Below are positions 39,848-48,634 of a stretch of DNA of 64,000 bases, one piece after another. The notes below the pieces were generated by a model. It saw only the letters and a program-made list of their open reading frames with translations, ran no database searches and was not told the origin of the DNA. A program made the position numbers and the translations under genes. Source of the DNA: an uncultured Coriobacteriaceae bacterium (GTDB lineage Bacteria; Actinomycetota; Coriobacteriia; Coriobacteriales; Atopobiaceae); assembly GCA_902791035.1 (NCBI GenBank), contig CADAUA010000006.1, positions 16,457 through 80,456 of the forward strand, written 5' to 3'. The stretch's first letter is position 1; the number at the start of each line of letters is the position of its first letter.

Positions 39848-41026
39848 CTACCGGGAATCCTTCCTTGCCATCACGGTGTCCAGCAAGATATCACGGATAC
39901 TTGATTTGAATGTACTTAGCTGGCCATAAGCTGCCGCAAGTGCACTGGCCATGCATTCCGATTCACGCTGGCTTTCAGTAAGGAATCTTACGGTCCTGAG
40001 AACTGCTTCTGGAGTATCGAGTTCTCTCGCGTCCACGATGAAGTCGTAACCAAGAGAACCGTATAGCCCGGCAAATTTCTTGCTATAAGCAAAGGGTACC
40101 GTGGGAACCCCGGAAGAGAAGGCCGCTATAGTTGCGTGCATCCTCGCACCTGTAAAGGCACCCAGCGAGCTAATATAACTCTTTGCCGCCATAGGCGTCC
40201 TAAACCGAGGAGCCAAGATGCACCGTGGCTCCTCGGAACACAAATCCTTGCATGCCGCATAATCCTCGTCAGGCGAAGAGCCATCGCCAAATACATGACC
40301 TATGACATGCACCTCGTGCCCTCTGTCCAGCAGTACTCCTGCAAGTTGCCGACAATACTCTCTATAGTCAACTCTTAGGCCAAATTGGTTGTTACCCGTA
40401 TACCCACCGTTCCAGAGCAGGCCAGAAACGTTTACACCCACAGCTCTTGGATGAGTCAATCTCTTCTCATATGGTAGTGCAAAGGCAACATCGGTAGTCA
40501 CCGTTGCCTTTCTGCCGGTTAGCTCCTCAATTAATCTTGCTGACTCATCGTCACGCGAGAAAATCGCGGAAGCCTTCCTGATGCAACCACTTGCAAGGGC
40601 CCGGCTCACAGAAGATGAGAACGGTCCATATGTTTGTGGTCCCAGTATAAAACGGGTGCAATGCCTTTCTGCGATGCGCTTTGAAAGGACGGTTGAGCAA
40701 AAGCGCTTCATGCCATACAAATCTGCAAAGCTATCGCCTTCGGTAAAATCGAATATCACATCTTGGTCTGAGACCGATTGTACAAAACTACAAAGACTCA
40801 CAGGCTTTCTGGGGGAGAACCATACCACGCTTTCAGTGACCAGGCCGCATTGGCTCCTCTCCCACTCAAGATGCCGTGCACCCGTATATATCGTAAGATC
40901 AATGTGCATACCCTCCTGCTCGGCTACCTCCTCCAGAACACTTCTGAAGGAGTACGCCAAAGCGCAGCATCCCAAATTCCCGGAGAAGAAGTTGAGGCCC
41001 ATCAGACCAATACTTAGCGTGTTCAC
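39848..41026 (-). CDS. Polysaccharide pyruvyl transferase family protein
   Basis: The 392-residue protein has the family outline: a glycine-rich N-terminus (MGLNFFSGNLGCCALAYSF), LGPQTYGPF, SRDDESARLIEELTG and a C-terminal GARMHATIAAFSSGVPTVPF. These enzymes transfer pyruvate from phosphoenolpyruvate as ketals onto polysaccharide sugars, giving negative charge. The GTG start at 41026 overlaps the polymerase stop (GTGA) and is preceded by GGAGGAG, so it is translationally coupled to wzy. Confidence 0.82.
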   Translation of the reverse strand: MNTLSIGLMGLNFFSGNLGCCALAYSFRSVLEEVAEQEGMHIDLTIYTGARHLEWERSQCGLVTESVVWFSPRKPVSLCSFVQSVSDQDVIFDFTEGDSFADLYGMKRFCSTVLSKRIAERHCTRFILGPQTYGPFSSSVSRALASGCIRKASAIFSRDDESARLIEELTGRKATVTTDVAFALPYEKRLTHPRAVGVNVSGLLWNGGYTGNNQFGLRVDYREYCRQLAGVLLDRGHEVHVIGHVFGDGSSPDEDYAACKDLCSEEPRCILAPRFRTPMAAKSYISSLGAFTGARMHATIAAFSSGVPTVPFAYSKKFAGLYGSLGYDFIVDARELDTPEAVLRTVRFLTESQRESECMASALAAAYGQLSTFKSSIRDILLDTVMARKDSR

Positions 41027-42414
41027 AGCAACTCCTCCAGCCCTGTTTCGTCATTTCCGGAAATGAAGCTGTCAGCTACTGCCCCTTTTCGATACCTCCT
41101 TGCTCGGACTACAACAATCCCGTAGAGGAACATGAGCCACAATACAATCTTGAAGCTCGACCACTCGCCGCCACTCAGAGTGCAATACAGAACAAGATAT
41201 GCCGCTAGATAGGAATAGCCATCTCCATGCCCCATTAGCACAGCCGCAGACTTGAGGAATCTGATAATTGGAATAAGGACTAGTAAACCCATGAGCTCCC
41301 AGTTGAAAAGCCAGAAAAAGTGGGGAAATGTCGGGAATCCATATCCCTGCAGCGACAACTGCTGAGCATAGAAGCTAAATCCTTTGCCCAACCATGGATT
41401 TTCCGATACGACAGCCAGGCCTGCTTCGAGAGAATTGCTACGTCCAACTATTGAATAGTCCGAAGTCAATTCAGCTCTATCTCCAAAGATGGACTCAAAT
41501 AAGTCAGTTACTCTCCCGATGTTAATAATCTCTGTAATTCTCTCCGAGAAGAACGCAAGCACCACTACGGCAGTCAGCATGACAGCTGGCGCAAGAATCA
41601 TCGACCATCTCTTATATACCTTCGGCCCATTATTACGGTCTCCGCCTGTGTTACCTCTGACGAACCTCACAATAAGAAATATTATGCCAAATAGAAGCAT
41701 ATAAACCAAGTCTTTGCGAGTTCCAGTTGCAATCACGAGCACGAACACCGCTCCAAACGCAAGCAACTTATTATCTACGTGCTTATCTGTTAAAAGCAGC
41801 ATTGAAGCAGACCCGAGTAACAGAGCCGTCTCTCCATGCGCCATGTTAGTAGAGGTGTAGCGATTTACATAATCGTATTGCCCAGGCGTAACATGTAAGA
41901 CTATAGCCACAATAAGCATGGCAACTGTAATAGCAAACATACAGTTCAGTATCGGCCTAGCAGATTGCATCCGTTCGGCTTCAGCTATAAGAATGTACAT
42001 CATGCAGGCCGAAGTAAACCAAAGCCAATACTGCTCAAATGATAGGTGAGTAAACACGTAATCATAGCCAGTTGTCCATAAGACAAGGTCCTTCAGGAGG
42101 AGCAGCGTAAGGAACAAGAATATATTCGGATAGGTATTTCTGCAATGCACTACATAGCAATATATTCCACCGACGATAGTTGGCAAATAAAGCCAACTAA
42201 CACAGAAATCGCCCCACTTGTAGGCAATCTCCGTTGGAGTCGTAAACGTATACAGAGAGGTGGCAAAGTAGAAGTCATTGGGAAACAGGAAGAGGAGCAT
42301 TACATACCCTGCAAGTAGGTCGAGGCCCCTTATTTTCACGTGCAGCAGTCGCCCAAGACCCTGAGAATCAATAGGATGGTTAAGCATTATCTCGGCAGAT
42401 GCTCTATTTGTCAT
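41023..42414 (-). CDS. O-antigen/polysaccharide polymerase (Wzy-like)
   Basis: A 463-residue multispanning membrane protein with about 11 hydrophobic helices and a large extracytoplasmic loop (about 265-350), including VGRSNSLEAGLAVVSENPWL and GKGFSFYAQ, a pattern seen in O-antigen ligase/polymerase families. It likely polymerises the repeat units outside the membrane. The ATG at 42414 overlaps the previous stop by one base (TAATG). Wzy sequences are poorly conserved, so the assignment rests on topology and context. Confidence 0.78.
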   Translation of the reverse strand: MTNRASAEIMLNHPIDSQGLGRLLHVKIRGLDLLAGYVMLLFLFPNDFYFATSLYTFTTPTEIAYKWGDFCVSWLYLPTIVGGIYCYVVHCRNTYPNIFLFLTLLLLKDLVLWTTGYDYVFTHLSFEQYWLWFTSACMMYILIAEAERMQSARPILNCMFAITVAMLIVAIVLHVTPGQYDYVNRYTSTNMAHGETALLLGSASMLLLTDKHVDNKLLAFGAVFVLVIATGTRKDLVYMLLFGIIFLIVRFVRGNTGGDRNNGPKVYKRWSMILAPAVMLTAVVVLAFFSERITEIINIGRVTDLFESIFGDRAELTSDYSIVGRSNSLEAGLAVVSENPWLGKGFSFYAQQLSLQGYGFPTFPHFFWLFNWELMGLLVLIPIIRFLKSAAVLMGHGDGYSYLAAYLVLYCTLSGGEWSSFKIVLWLMFLYGIVVVRARRYRKGAVADSFISGNDETGLEELL

Positions 42415-43283
42415 TACCGCACAAACCTCACGATCCACATTACGGCTACACAGAGCGCAGTGCTAATAGGATTAAAGTTCCTGTACTCTCCCAAGTAATA
42501 GGCGTAGCTCTTGCAGACCTGAGTTGCAGCGCCCGCTCTAGAAAATGCTTTCCGTACAGTAACGGAATGATTGTGGATGATAGAAACGTCAGTACAATAA
42601 CCACACGATTTGCCAATTCGCAGAAGGCGCTCTGCCAGTATCTCCTCCTCGGAGTATAGGAAGGTATGTTCATCCATGTAATCGCACTCCCGCATGGCTG
42701 AAAGATTTAGCATCATGCAACAGCCTTGTGGCCTGTAATACTCACAAAGATGTTGACTTGGATGAAAGTTCTTTCGCTTCCTGTAGAAAGCAGGATACCC
42801 TATTGTTAAATCCAGCAATGATCCTCTAAACGCTACCGGGTCTTCCCTACTACCATTTGGTCGCAATACTCTTGGCCCAAGCACCCCATAGCTCTTATTC
42901 GCTTCTAGGAGTTTCGCGAGCTCTAATAAGTTTCCATCGCAATCTGGGCCATTGATTATCACATCGTTGTTTAGTATGAGGGCATACTTAAAGCCATGTT
43001 CCTCTGCCCATCTCAGACCCACGTTATTACCTGAGGCATACCCTGCATTGCTATTATTCTGTATAAAGACAAAACCCTTCTCATGTGCCCAGGAAGACAA
43101 AACCTCCCCCGATTCATTGGGGGAGCAATTGTCAACCACTAGGATGGTGACGTTAGCGTACCTTGCATCCGCATTAATGGCATCTACCAATTGAAGGGTA
43201 AGATCATAAGTCAGGTAGTTGAGAATGAGAAAAACAGTTCTTGACTCAAGCTCGCGATACTGCTCCTCAACGTCCAGCGTCAT
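42414..43283 (-). CDS. Glycosyltransferase family 2 (rhamnosyltransferase-like)
   Basis: The 289-residue protein opens with a GT-A domain: VFLILNYLTYDLTLQLVDAI, VTILVVDNCSPNESG, NNSNAGYASGNNVGLRWAEE and the DxD-like ALILNNDVII. The NxGYAxGNNxG signature is typical of rhamnosyl- and related transferases that add sugars to lipid-linked intermediates. It overlaps the upstream glycosyltransferase by 17 bases, so translation is coupled. The acceptor is unknown; rhamnose as donor is plausible given the rfb genes. Confidence 0.85.
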   Translation of the reverse strand: MTLDVEEQYRELESRTVFLILNYLTYDLTLQLVDAINADARYANVTILVVDNCSPNESGEVLSSWAHEKGFVFIQNNSNAGYASGNNVGLRWAEEHGFKYALILNNDVIINGPDCDGNLLELAKLLEANKSYGVLGPRVLRPNGSREDPVAFRGSLLDLTIGYPAFYRKRKNFHPSQHLCEYYRPQGCCMMLNLSAMRECDYMDEHTFLYSEEEILAERLLRIGKSCGYCTDVSIIHNHSVTVRKAFSRAGAATQVCKSYAYYLGEYRNFNPISTALCVAVMWIVRFVR

Positions 43284-44391
43284 CTGTCACCTCTTCGTAT
43301 ACCCGGAGCAATTCATTGGCCATACTTTCCGGCGCATAGTGCTCTTTGCCGAATTTCCAAGAATCATGCGCCTTCAAACAAAGCGATTCGCTGTCGTTTA
43401 GTAGACTGACAATCCTTTTCGCATAGAGATCGCAATCGAATGCAGATACCAGCTGACTTGGGTCAGGAACGTACTGTCTAATACCTTCAATATCGAATGC
43501 TACGACGCAACGGGAGTGACTATACGCATCAAGCACGACCCCCGACTGCGTAATAGACGTGTAGGGCATCAGAACAATGCTGCACTGAGAGAAGTAGGCA
43601 TCCAAATCCTGCTCTTCGATGAAACCATAGTGGCATTCAGCATTAGGTTGTGACGAAACCTCATTAAGAAGTGCCGGCTCTATGTCGTTTGCCGGCTTAC
43701 CTGCAATTACCACCCTGACTTCAGGATCAAGCTCATTTATCCGACGTAATATTTGCGGATAGAGCTTTACGCCTTTGTAGGAGTTAATCCTTCCGAAAAT
43801 GAGCGCTTCTTTTCTGCCAGCACAGGGCCCGTCATAGGGTATCCATCGGACAACCCCCAGTGGCACCTGAAACACGGAGCACTTTGGCCTGAGCTTGGAT
43901 TTGGCTTGTTCCAAAGCCACACTTGAGTGAACAACAATTCCGTCTAGCATGCGCTGAACTACCTTATGGTACAGAACAACTCCTCTTTGAATCGAATCAC
44001 CCTCATGCCCAATTGGATCATGAAAAGTATGCAGGATATGGACGTCTGGAATTGTTTTCCGGAGTGCTCTGATTAGAAAATAGTTCCAAGTGTGTTTATT
44101 TACGAAATGAACCACGTCAGGATTAACGGCAGCGATTCTTGAGGCTAGTTCTCTCGACATATCCCTAGCGGCCTTGATGCTCTCGACCGAAGGTCTAGGG
44201 CTATCCGGTGTTTCCACTAGCCAATTCCGCTCAGACGTCACCATATCAATTGCCAGTGATGCTGATCCGAGCGTCCAAGCCTCTACGGCTTGGCTTCGCA
44301 GTTCTTCATAGGTGTAATACAAGTATTTCTGCATCGTCGGTAATTCCGAGAATGACACAAGCACGACTCGTATGTTCTTTTCCACTCCCAT
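43267..44391 (-). CDS. Glycosyltransferase family 4
   Basis: The 374-residue GT-B enzyme has an N-terminal domain ending in IHTFHDP-like sequence (HILHTFHDPIGH), a nucleotide-sugar domain with ALIFGRINSYKGVKLYPQIL, and the donor-site segment CSIVLMPYTSITQSGVVLDA, a variant of the E-x7-E motif with Gln-Ser in place of the first glutamate region. The ATG at 44391 follows AGAAGGA; the 51 codons upstream are not typical of the family. It adds one sugar to the repeat unit. Confidence 0.83.
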   Translation of the reverse strand: MGVEKNIRVVLVSFSELPTMQKYLYYTYEELRSQAVEAWTLGSASLAIDMVTSERNWLVETPDSPRPSVESIKAARDMSRELASRIAAVNPDVVHFVNKHTWNYFLIRALRKTIPDVHILHTFHDPIGHEGDSIQRGVVLYHKVVQRMLDGIVVHSSVALEQAKSKLRPKCSVFQVPLGVVRWIPYDGPCAGRKEALIFGRINSYKGVKLYPQILRRINELDPEVRVVIAGKPANDIEPALLNEVSSQPNAECHYGFIEEQDLDAYFSQCSIVLMPYTSITQSGVVLDAYSHSRCVVAFDIEGIRQYVPDPSQLVSAFDCDLYAKRIVSLLNDSESLCLKAHDSWKFGKEHYAPESMANELLRVYEEVTDDAGR

Positions 44392-44544
44392 TACGCTTTC
44401 CTTCTCTTTACCAAACCTCATTGAAGTCATGTGTGTCGTGCCGCTCACGCCCGCACTAGTTATCAATTGTAGTAAGGGACACGATCCTGCATCTAAAGAG
44501 TCGCAACCAGCTGAGAAACCTAGAGAAGTGCTCTCCACACCCAC

Positions 44545-47500
44545 CTATTCACACGAGTCCCAGAAGTAACCAAGCCGCTCCACGTCAGAGTAGGCAATCG
44601 GTCTACCCAACTGTATCTCTACCAAGTGGGAATCCTCGAGCGCTCGCATGGCATGCAGTTCACCAGCGCAAACTCTAATGCAATCCCCTGGCAGCAGGGC
44701 CTGCACCTTTCCCTCGACCACGGCCTCCACACGACCAGTCTTGAGAACCCACACCTCATCCCTGTATTGGTGGCGCTGGTAGGTAAACTGCTTCGTCGCG
44801 AGAAGGGTAATGTCCACAGTCAGCGCATTAGTACCATCATCGTAAACTTCCTCGTCTACAATTCGGTACTCACCCCAGGCCTTGCGCTCGTACATCGGTC
44901 GATTCTCGGAGGCATCCTCAACGAGTCCCTTAATATGTGCACTTGCAGCCTTGTCGGACACGAGTACGCCATCAGAGGTGGCAACCACCACGGCATCCTC
45001 GAGTCCAGCAACGACCACGGGAAGGTTCGTCTCGTTGACCACATGCACGTTACTGCAGGTACCCTCATCGAGCCACACCTTGCCCGAAGTAGGCTCCGCC
45101 AACTCCTCAGAGAGGGTGTTCCACGTACCCAGATCCTTCCACGCTCCGGAATACGGAACCACAGCTACCGAAGCTGCCTTCTCGACCACCTCGTAGTCGA
45201 ACGAGTTCCTCGGCAGGTCTCGATAATTATCCCGAAGACTCTCATATGAAGTTGCATCCGAGTATTGAGCGATCAATTCCAGCATGTAGGCCAGCTTAAA
45301 CGCGAAGACGCCGCAGTTCCACAGAGCACCCGCGTCAATGAGCTTGGCTGCCTTGGCCTCGTCCGGCTTTTCCGTAAAGCGAGCCACCGGCCGCACGTCT
45401 CCGTCCGCCACCTTGGGCACGATGTATCCGTACTTAGCACTGGGATACGTGGGCTCCACTCCTAGAAGCACAATATCTGCCACGCCAGACTGCACGGCAG
45501 CATCGAGCTTGGCGACGTTGGCATAATACTCCGGGTCTGCATACGTATCTATCGGCATGACCACGACAGTGGACTCTGGCTTGGCGCCTTGCTTCCAAGC
45601 AACGTTTGCGGCAGCAAGCATGATAGCCGGTGCGGTGTCGCGCCGCTCGGGCTCCAGAGAGAGCTCGTAGGGCTGCTCTACCTGCAGGCCAATAGCATCA
45701 GCCTGGGCAGCAGAGGTAGCCACGGTGATGGAGACGTCCTCGTTCTCCCGCCGCACCAGTCGGATGGTGCGCTGCACCATGGACTCGGGGTTTCCCTCGT
45801 CGTCGCGTAGGACCTTGAGGAACTGCTTAGAGCGCGCGCCATTGGAGAGGGGCCACAGTCTCGTGCCGGATCCACCAGACAGCAGTACCACGTTGAGCAT
45901 GCTGCTCACCTCGCTATGCTTGTTCGTGCCCATGAGGACCTTCACGCCCTCGAACAGGCCGTTGAGTTTCTCGTCGGCTTCGTCCTGGGTTCCACCGGCA
46001 GCAAAGACATAGGCCTTGACCTTAGGTTCGGTGCCACTCGGGCGAAACATGACCTTGGAGCCATCTTCGAGTCGGAATTCCAGCACGTTGGATGGTGGCA
46101 GAGTCTGCAAGCTTGGGGCGGTCGAACCAGCAACGGGCATGGGAGCACCTTTAGAGTAGTCAATCACACGCTCAACTTTGGTACCAGCAATCTCTGCCGG
46201 CATGTTCGCACGCACGTGAAGCATCGTTGCTGCTATCTGCTTCTGAGTGAGCTCTACGGAAATCTGTCTGTCTGCCATGTAGCCGTAGCGATCGTAGATG
46301 CTCTCCAGCGCATCGACCAAGTCTCTGCCACTGGCCTTGTGCCACGCCATCAGCTCGCACACCAGCAAGAGCGCAACGGAGGCGTCCTTGTCTCGCGCAT
46401 AGGATCCCCGCAGGTATCCACAACTCTCCTCGAAGCCCAACAGGAAGCGATCAGCCTGATCTTTGTGTTCCAAGAGATCAAGCTGCTCACCCACATACTT
46501 GAATCCCGTGAGGGTGCGGCGCAGCTCAATGCCGTTCTCCTGCGCGATGGTATCCGCAAGTGGAGTAGAAACGATGGTTGTGACCGCCACCGGAGAGCTT
46601 ACGCGCTTGCCTACGGTGCAGAGGAAGTCCAACAGGAGTAGCGCCACCTCGTTGCCCGTGAGGAGTCGCATCTGCCCGTGGTGATTCACGGCAACGCCCA
46701 GCCTGTCCGCATCGGGATCCGAGGCTAGCGCGATATCCGCGCCATCAACCTGAGCACGGACCATAGCTAGGTGCATTGCCTGCGGATTCTCCGGGTTGGG
46801 CTTGGGGCACGTTGGGAAAGTCCCATCCGGTAGACGTTGGGCATCGATGACCTTGTAATCGACGCCACGCGCTTTGAAGATCTTCTCTGCAGGCTCAAGA
46901 CCCGTACCATTGAGGGGCGAGTAAACGACCTTGATGCCAGAGCAGTCGATACACGTTGACTGAGTGAGCACGGCAGCCACAAAGCGATCGACCAACTCCT
47001 CCCCCACCAATTCGATGGACCCGGAAGCGATTCCTTCCTCTACTGGCACCCGCGCCGGCATGGGAAACATGGGTACTTCAGAGATGCAGGACTGCACCCC
47101 GCGCGCGAGGGCATCGGTAGCTTGGTCTCCGGTAGGGCCATAGACCTTGAAACCGTTGTACTGCATAGGGTTATGCGAGGCGGTGAGAACCACCCCAGCA
47201 TCACAGTGGAGCTCCCTCACTGAGAAACTGAGGATAGGGGTAGAGACGCAATGCTGGAACAGGTACACATGGATGCCACTAGCCGCAAGCACGCCAGCAG
47301 TCACGTGCGCGAAGTCCTCGCTGTGCCGACGAGAGTCGTAAGCAATCACGACGGACAGTGGCGCGCCTTCAGTACCGTCCTGTTGACGAAGATAGTTGGC
47401 CAACCCCTGAGCGGCACGGGCAATGGTCACTGCGTTCATGCGCGCGGGACCAATGCCCATGATCTCTCGAATTCCACCGGTCCCAAAGTGCAGCTGACCA

Positions 47501-47616
47501 GAGAATGCCGCCTCGCGCTCGGCGGCATCCTCAAATCGATTCAACTCCCAAGGCTCAACATGCCCTTCGAGGGCATCGAACCATGCCTTTATATCTTGGT
47601 CTTTCGATGGAGTCAT
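44545..47616 (-). CDS. Fused phosphohexomutase and mannose-1-phosphate guanylyltransferase (ManC-type)
   Basis: The 1023-residue protein combines two sugar-phosphate enzymes. Residues 1-570 form an alpha-D-phosphohexomutase with the phosphoserine loop TASHNPMQYNGFKVYG (Ser147), SDPDADRLGVAV as the metal loop and RPSGTEPKVK as the phosphate site. Residues 573-1023 are a GDP-mannose pyrophosphorylase of the ManC type: MLNVVLLSGGSGTRLWPLS, RFTEKP, and a C-terminal cupin with YQRHQYRDEVWVL. The mutase has the length of PgcA-type phosphoglucomutases rather than of ManB. Together they would make nucleotide sugars for the operon. An internal ATG at 45900 has its own GAGGTGA site, so a free ManC half may also be produced. 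Confidence 0.88.
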   Translation of the reverse strand: MTPSKDQDIKAWFDALEGHVEPWELNRFEDAAEREAAFSGQLHFGTGGIREIMGIGPARMNAVTIARAAQGLANYLRQQDGTEGAPLSVVIAYDSRRHSEDFAHVTAGVLAASGIHVYLFQHCVSTPILSFSVRELHCDAGVVLTASHNPMQYNGFKVYGPTGDQATDALARGVQSCISEVPMFPMPARVPVEEGIASGSIELVGEELVDRFVAAVLTQSTCIDCSGIKVVYSPLNGTGLEPAEKIFKARGVDYKVIDAQRLPDGTFPTCPKPNPENPQAMHLAMVRAQVDGADIALASDPDADRLGVAVNHHGQMRLLTGNEVALLLLDFLCTVGKRVSSPVAVTTIVSTPLADTIAQENGIELRRTLTGFKYVGEQLDLLEHKDQADRFLLGFEESCGYLRGSYARDKDASVALLLVCELMAWHKASGRDLVDALESIYDRYGYMADRQISVELTQKQIAATMLHVRANMPAEIAGTKVERVIDYSKGAPMPVAGSTAPSLQTLPPSNVLEFRLEDGSKVMFRPSGTEPKVKAYVFAAGGTQDEADEKLNGLFEGVKVLMGTNKHSEVSSMLNVVLLSGGSGTRLWPLSNGARSKQFLKVLRDDEGNPESMVQRTIRLVRRENEDVSITVATSAAQADAIGLQVEQPYELSLEPERRDTAPAIMLAAANVAWKQGAKPESTVVVMPIDTYADPEYYANVAKLDAAVQSGVADIVLLGVEPTYPSAKYGYIVPKVADGDVRPVARFTEKPDEAKAAKLIDAGALWNCGVFAFKLAYMLELIAQYSDATSYESLRDNYRDLPRNSFDYEVVEKAASVAVVPYSGAWKDLGTWNTLSEELAEPTSGKVWLDEGTCSNVHVVNETNLPVVVAGLEDAVVVATSDGVLVSDKAASAHIKGLVEDASENRPMYERKAWGEYRIVDEEVYDDGTNALTVDITLLATKQFTYQRHQYRDEVWVLKTGRVEAVVEGKVQALLPGDCIRVCAGELHAMRALEDSHLVEIQLGRPIAYSDVERLGYFWDSCE

Positions 47617-47654
47617 CTAAATAATTCCTATAGATATGGGCGCTATCGGTTCGG

Positions 47655-48491
47655 CTACTTGCCCGTCTTCTTTGCCATTGCGCCAAAGGTCCCCAGGAAC
47701 ACCTGAACGTCCTTGGCGAACGACCTTCCCGTTACGTACTCCAACTCCAGGCGCTGGCGCTCGCCGGAAAGGAAGTCCGCGTTGTTGCGGGCACTCACCT
47801 GCCACCAGCCCGTAATGCCGGGAAGCACGGAGAGGTAGAGGTCCTTGTCAGGCCCGAAGTTCTTGAGCTCCTCCTCCGTGATGGGACGCGGGCCGATCAC
47901 GGACATCTGTCCGGCGAACACGTTGAGAAACTGAGGCAGCTCGTCCAAGCTGGTCTTGCGCAGGAAGTTGCCGATGGCCGTAATGCGAGGGTCCTCGTCA
48001 ACCTTGCGCTCGCGGTGCCAGGTCTCCAGCTGCTCGGGAGTGAAGTACTTCTCCACGTTGCCCGCGTCCGTCACCATGCTGCGGAACTTGAGCACACCGA
48101 GCGGCTTACCAAAGCGACCCACGCGCTTGTCCACATAGAAGGGATTACCGGGCGACTGCACGTAGATGGCGATGCAGACCGCAGCACTTGGGATGGCCAG
48201 AATCGTGATGACCGCGCCGGAAAAGACGACGTCGAAGGCGCGCTTGACGATGCGGTAACCCAGCTGACCATGGATGTTCCGGTCGATGAAGCGCTGACGC
48301 TCCGCGGCGGTGTAGGGAGACGTGTAGTTGACGCCCTCAGGGACTACTGTGCTCCTAGCAGCCTCCGTAGCAACGTCCTCCGCGCTGTAGACGATCTTGA
48401 AGCTGGGGGTACTTGTCTGCCGCTCGTCTTCCCAGCTGGCGGTGGCCGTGCCCTCGCCGCTGGCCGTGGTGCCTGTGCCATATGCCGTCAA
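47655..48491 (-). CDS. Undecaprenyl-phosphate sugar phosphotransferase (priming transferase)
   Basis: The 278-residue protein is a short, single-domain bacterial sugar transferase. It has a membrane-inserted hairpin (about 87-112), then LKFRSM, DPRITAIGNFLRKTSLDELP with the catalytic Asp-Glu region, and MSVIGPRPITEEE. It transfers a sugar phosphate to undecaprenyl phosphate, beginning repeat-unit synthesis at the inner membrane face. The start is a TTG at 48491. Seven bases before it stands a run of ten G (sense strand), which must serve as the ribosome site. The N-terminal 60 residues are variable and polar. Confidence 0.88.
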   Translation of the reverse strand: MTAYGTGTTASGEGTATASWEDERQTSTPSFKIVYSAEDVATEAARSTVVPEGVNYTSPYTAAERQRFIDRNIHGQLGYRIVKRAFDVVFSGAVITILAIPSAAVCIAIYVQSPGNPFYVDKRVGRFGKPLGVLKFRSMVTDAGNVEKYFTPEQLETWHRERKVDEDPRITAIGNFLRKTSLDELPQFLNVFAGQMSVIGPRPITEEELKNFGPDKDLYLSVLPGITGWWQVSARNNADFLSGERQRLELEYVTGRSFAKDVQVFLGTFGAMAKKTGK

Positions 48492-48498
48492 TTAACTA

Positions 48499-48508
48499 CC
48501 CCCCCCCC
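48499..48508 (-). promoter_or_regulatory. Ten-base homopolymer tract in the Shine-Dalgarno position
   Basis: C10 on the plus strand, G10 in the mRNA of the priming transferase, separated by GTAGTTAA from its TTG start. Homopolymers of this length slip during replication, so the spacing and strength of the ribosome site may vary between cells. Confidence 0.7.
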
Positions 48509-48529
48509 GAGCGATCGAACCCGAGGTAC

Positions 48530-48567
48530 TTTTCGTGCCACTAGGATGATTTTCGTGCCTGAGTATA
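48530..48567 (-). promoter_or_regulatory. Possible internal promoter with paired direct repeats
   Basis: TTTTCGTGCC occurs at 48530-48539 and 48550-48559 (20 bp apart, about two helical turns). On the minus strand they read GGCACGAAAA. A TATACT box lies at 48562-48567; no good -35 element is visible. The repeats would overlap the transcription start, an operator-like placement for the downstream part of the polysaccharide operon. Confidence 0.4.
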
Positions 48568-48587
48568 TCCTTAAAGCCGTTGCCGAA

Positions 48588-48634
48588 ATGTAACGAGCCG
48601 GGTACCATGTCGTACCCTCATCAAGACGTTACAT
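48588..48634 (-). terminator. Hairpin after cpsB
   Basis: ATGTAACG (48588-48595) and CGTTACAT (48627-48634) pair, with inner GGGTAC/GTACCC arms. The 3' arm overlaps the cpsB stop. It may attenuate transcription between the regulatory genes (wzz-cpsD-cpsB) and the biosynthetic genes. Confidence 0.55.
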
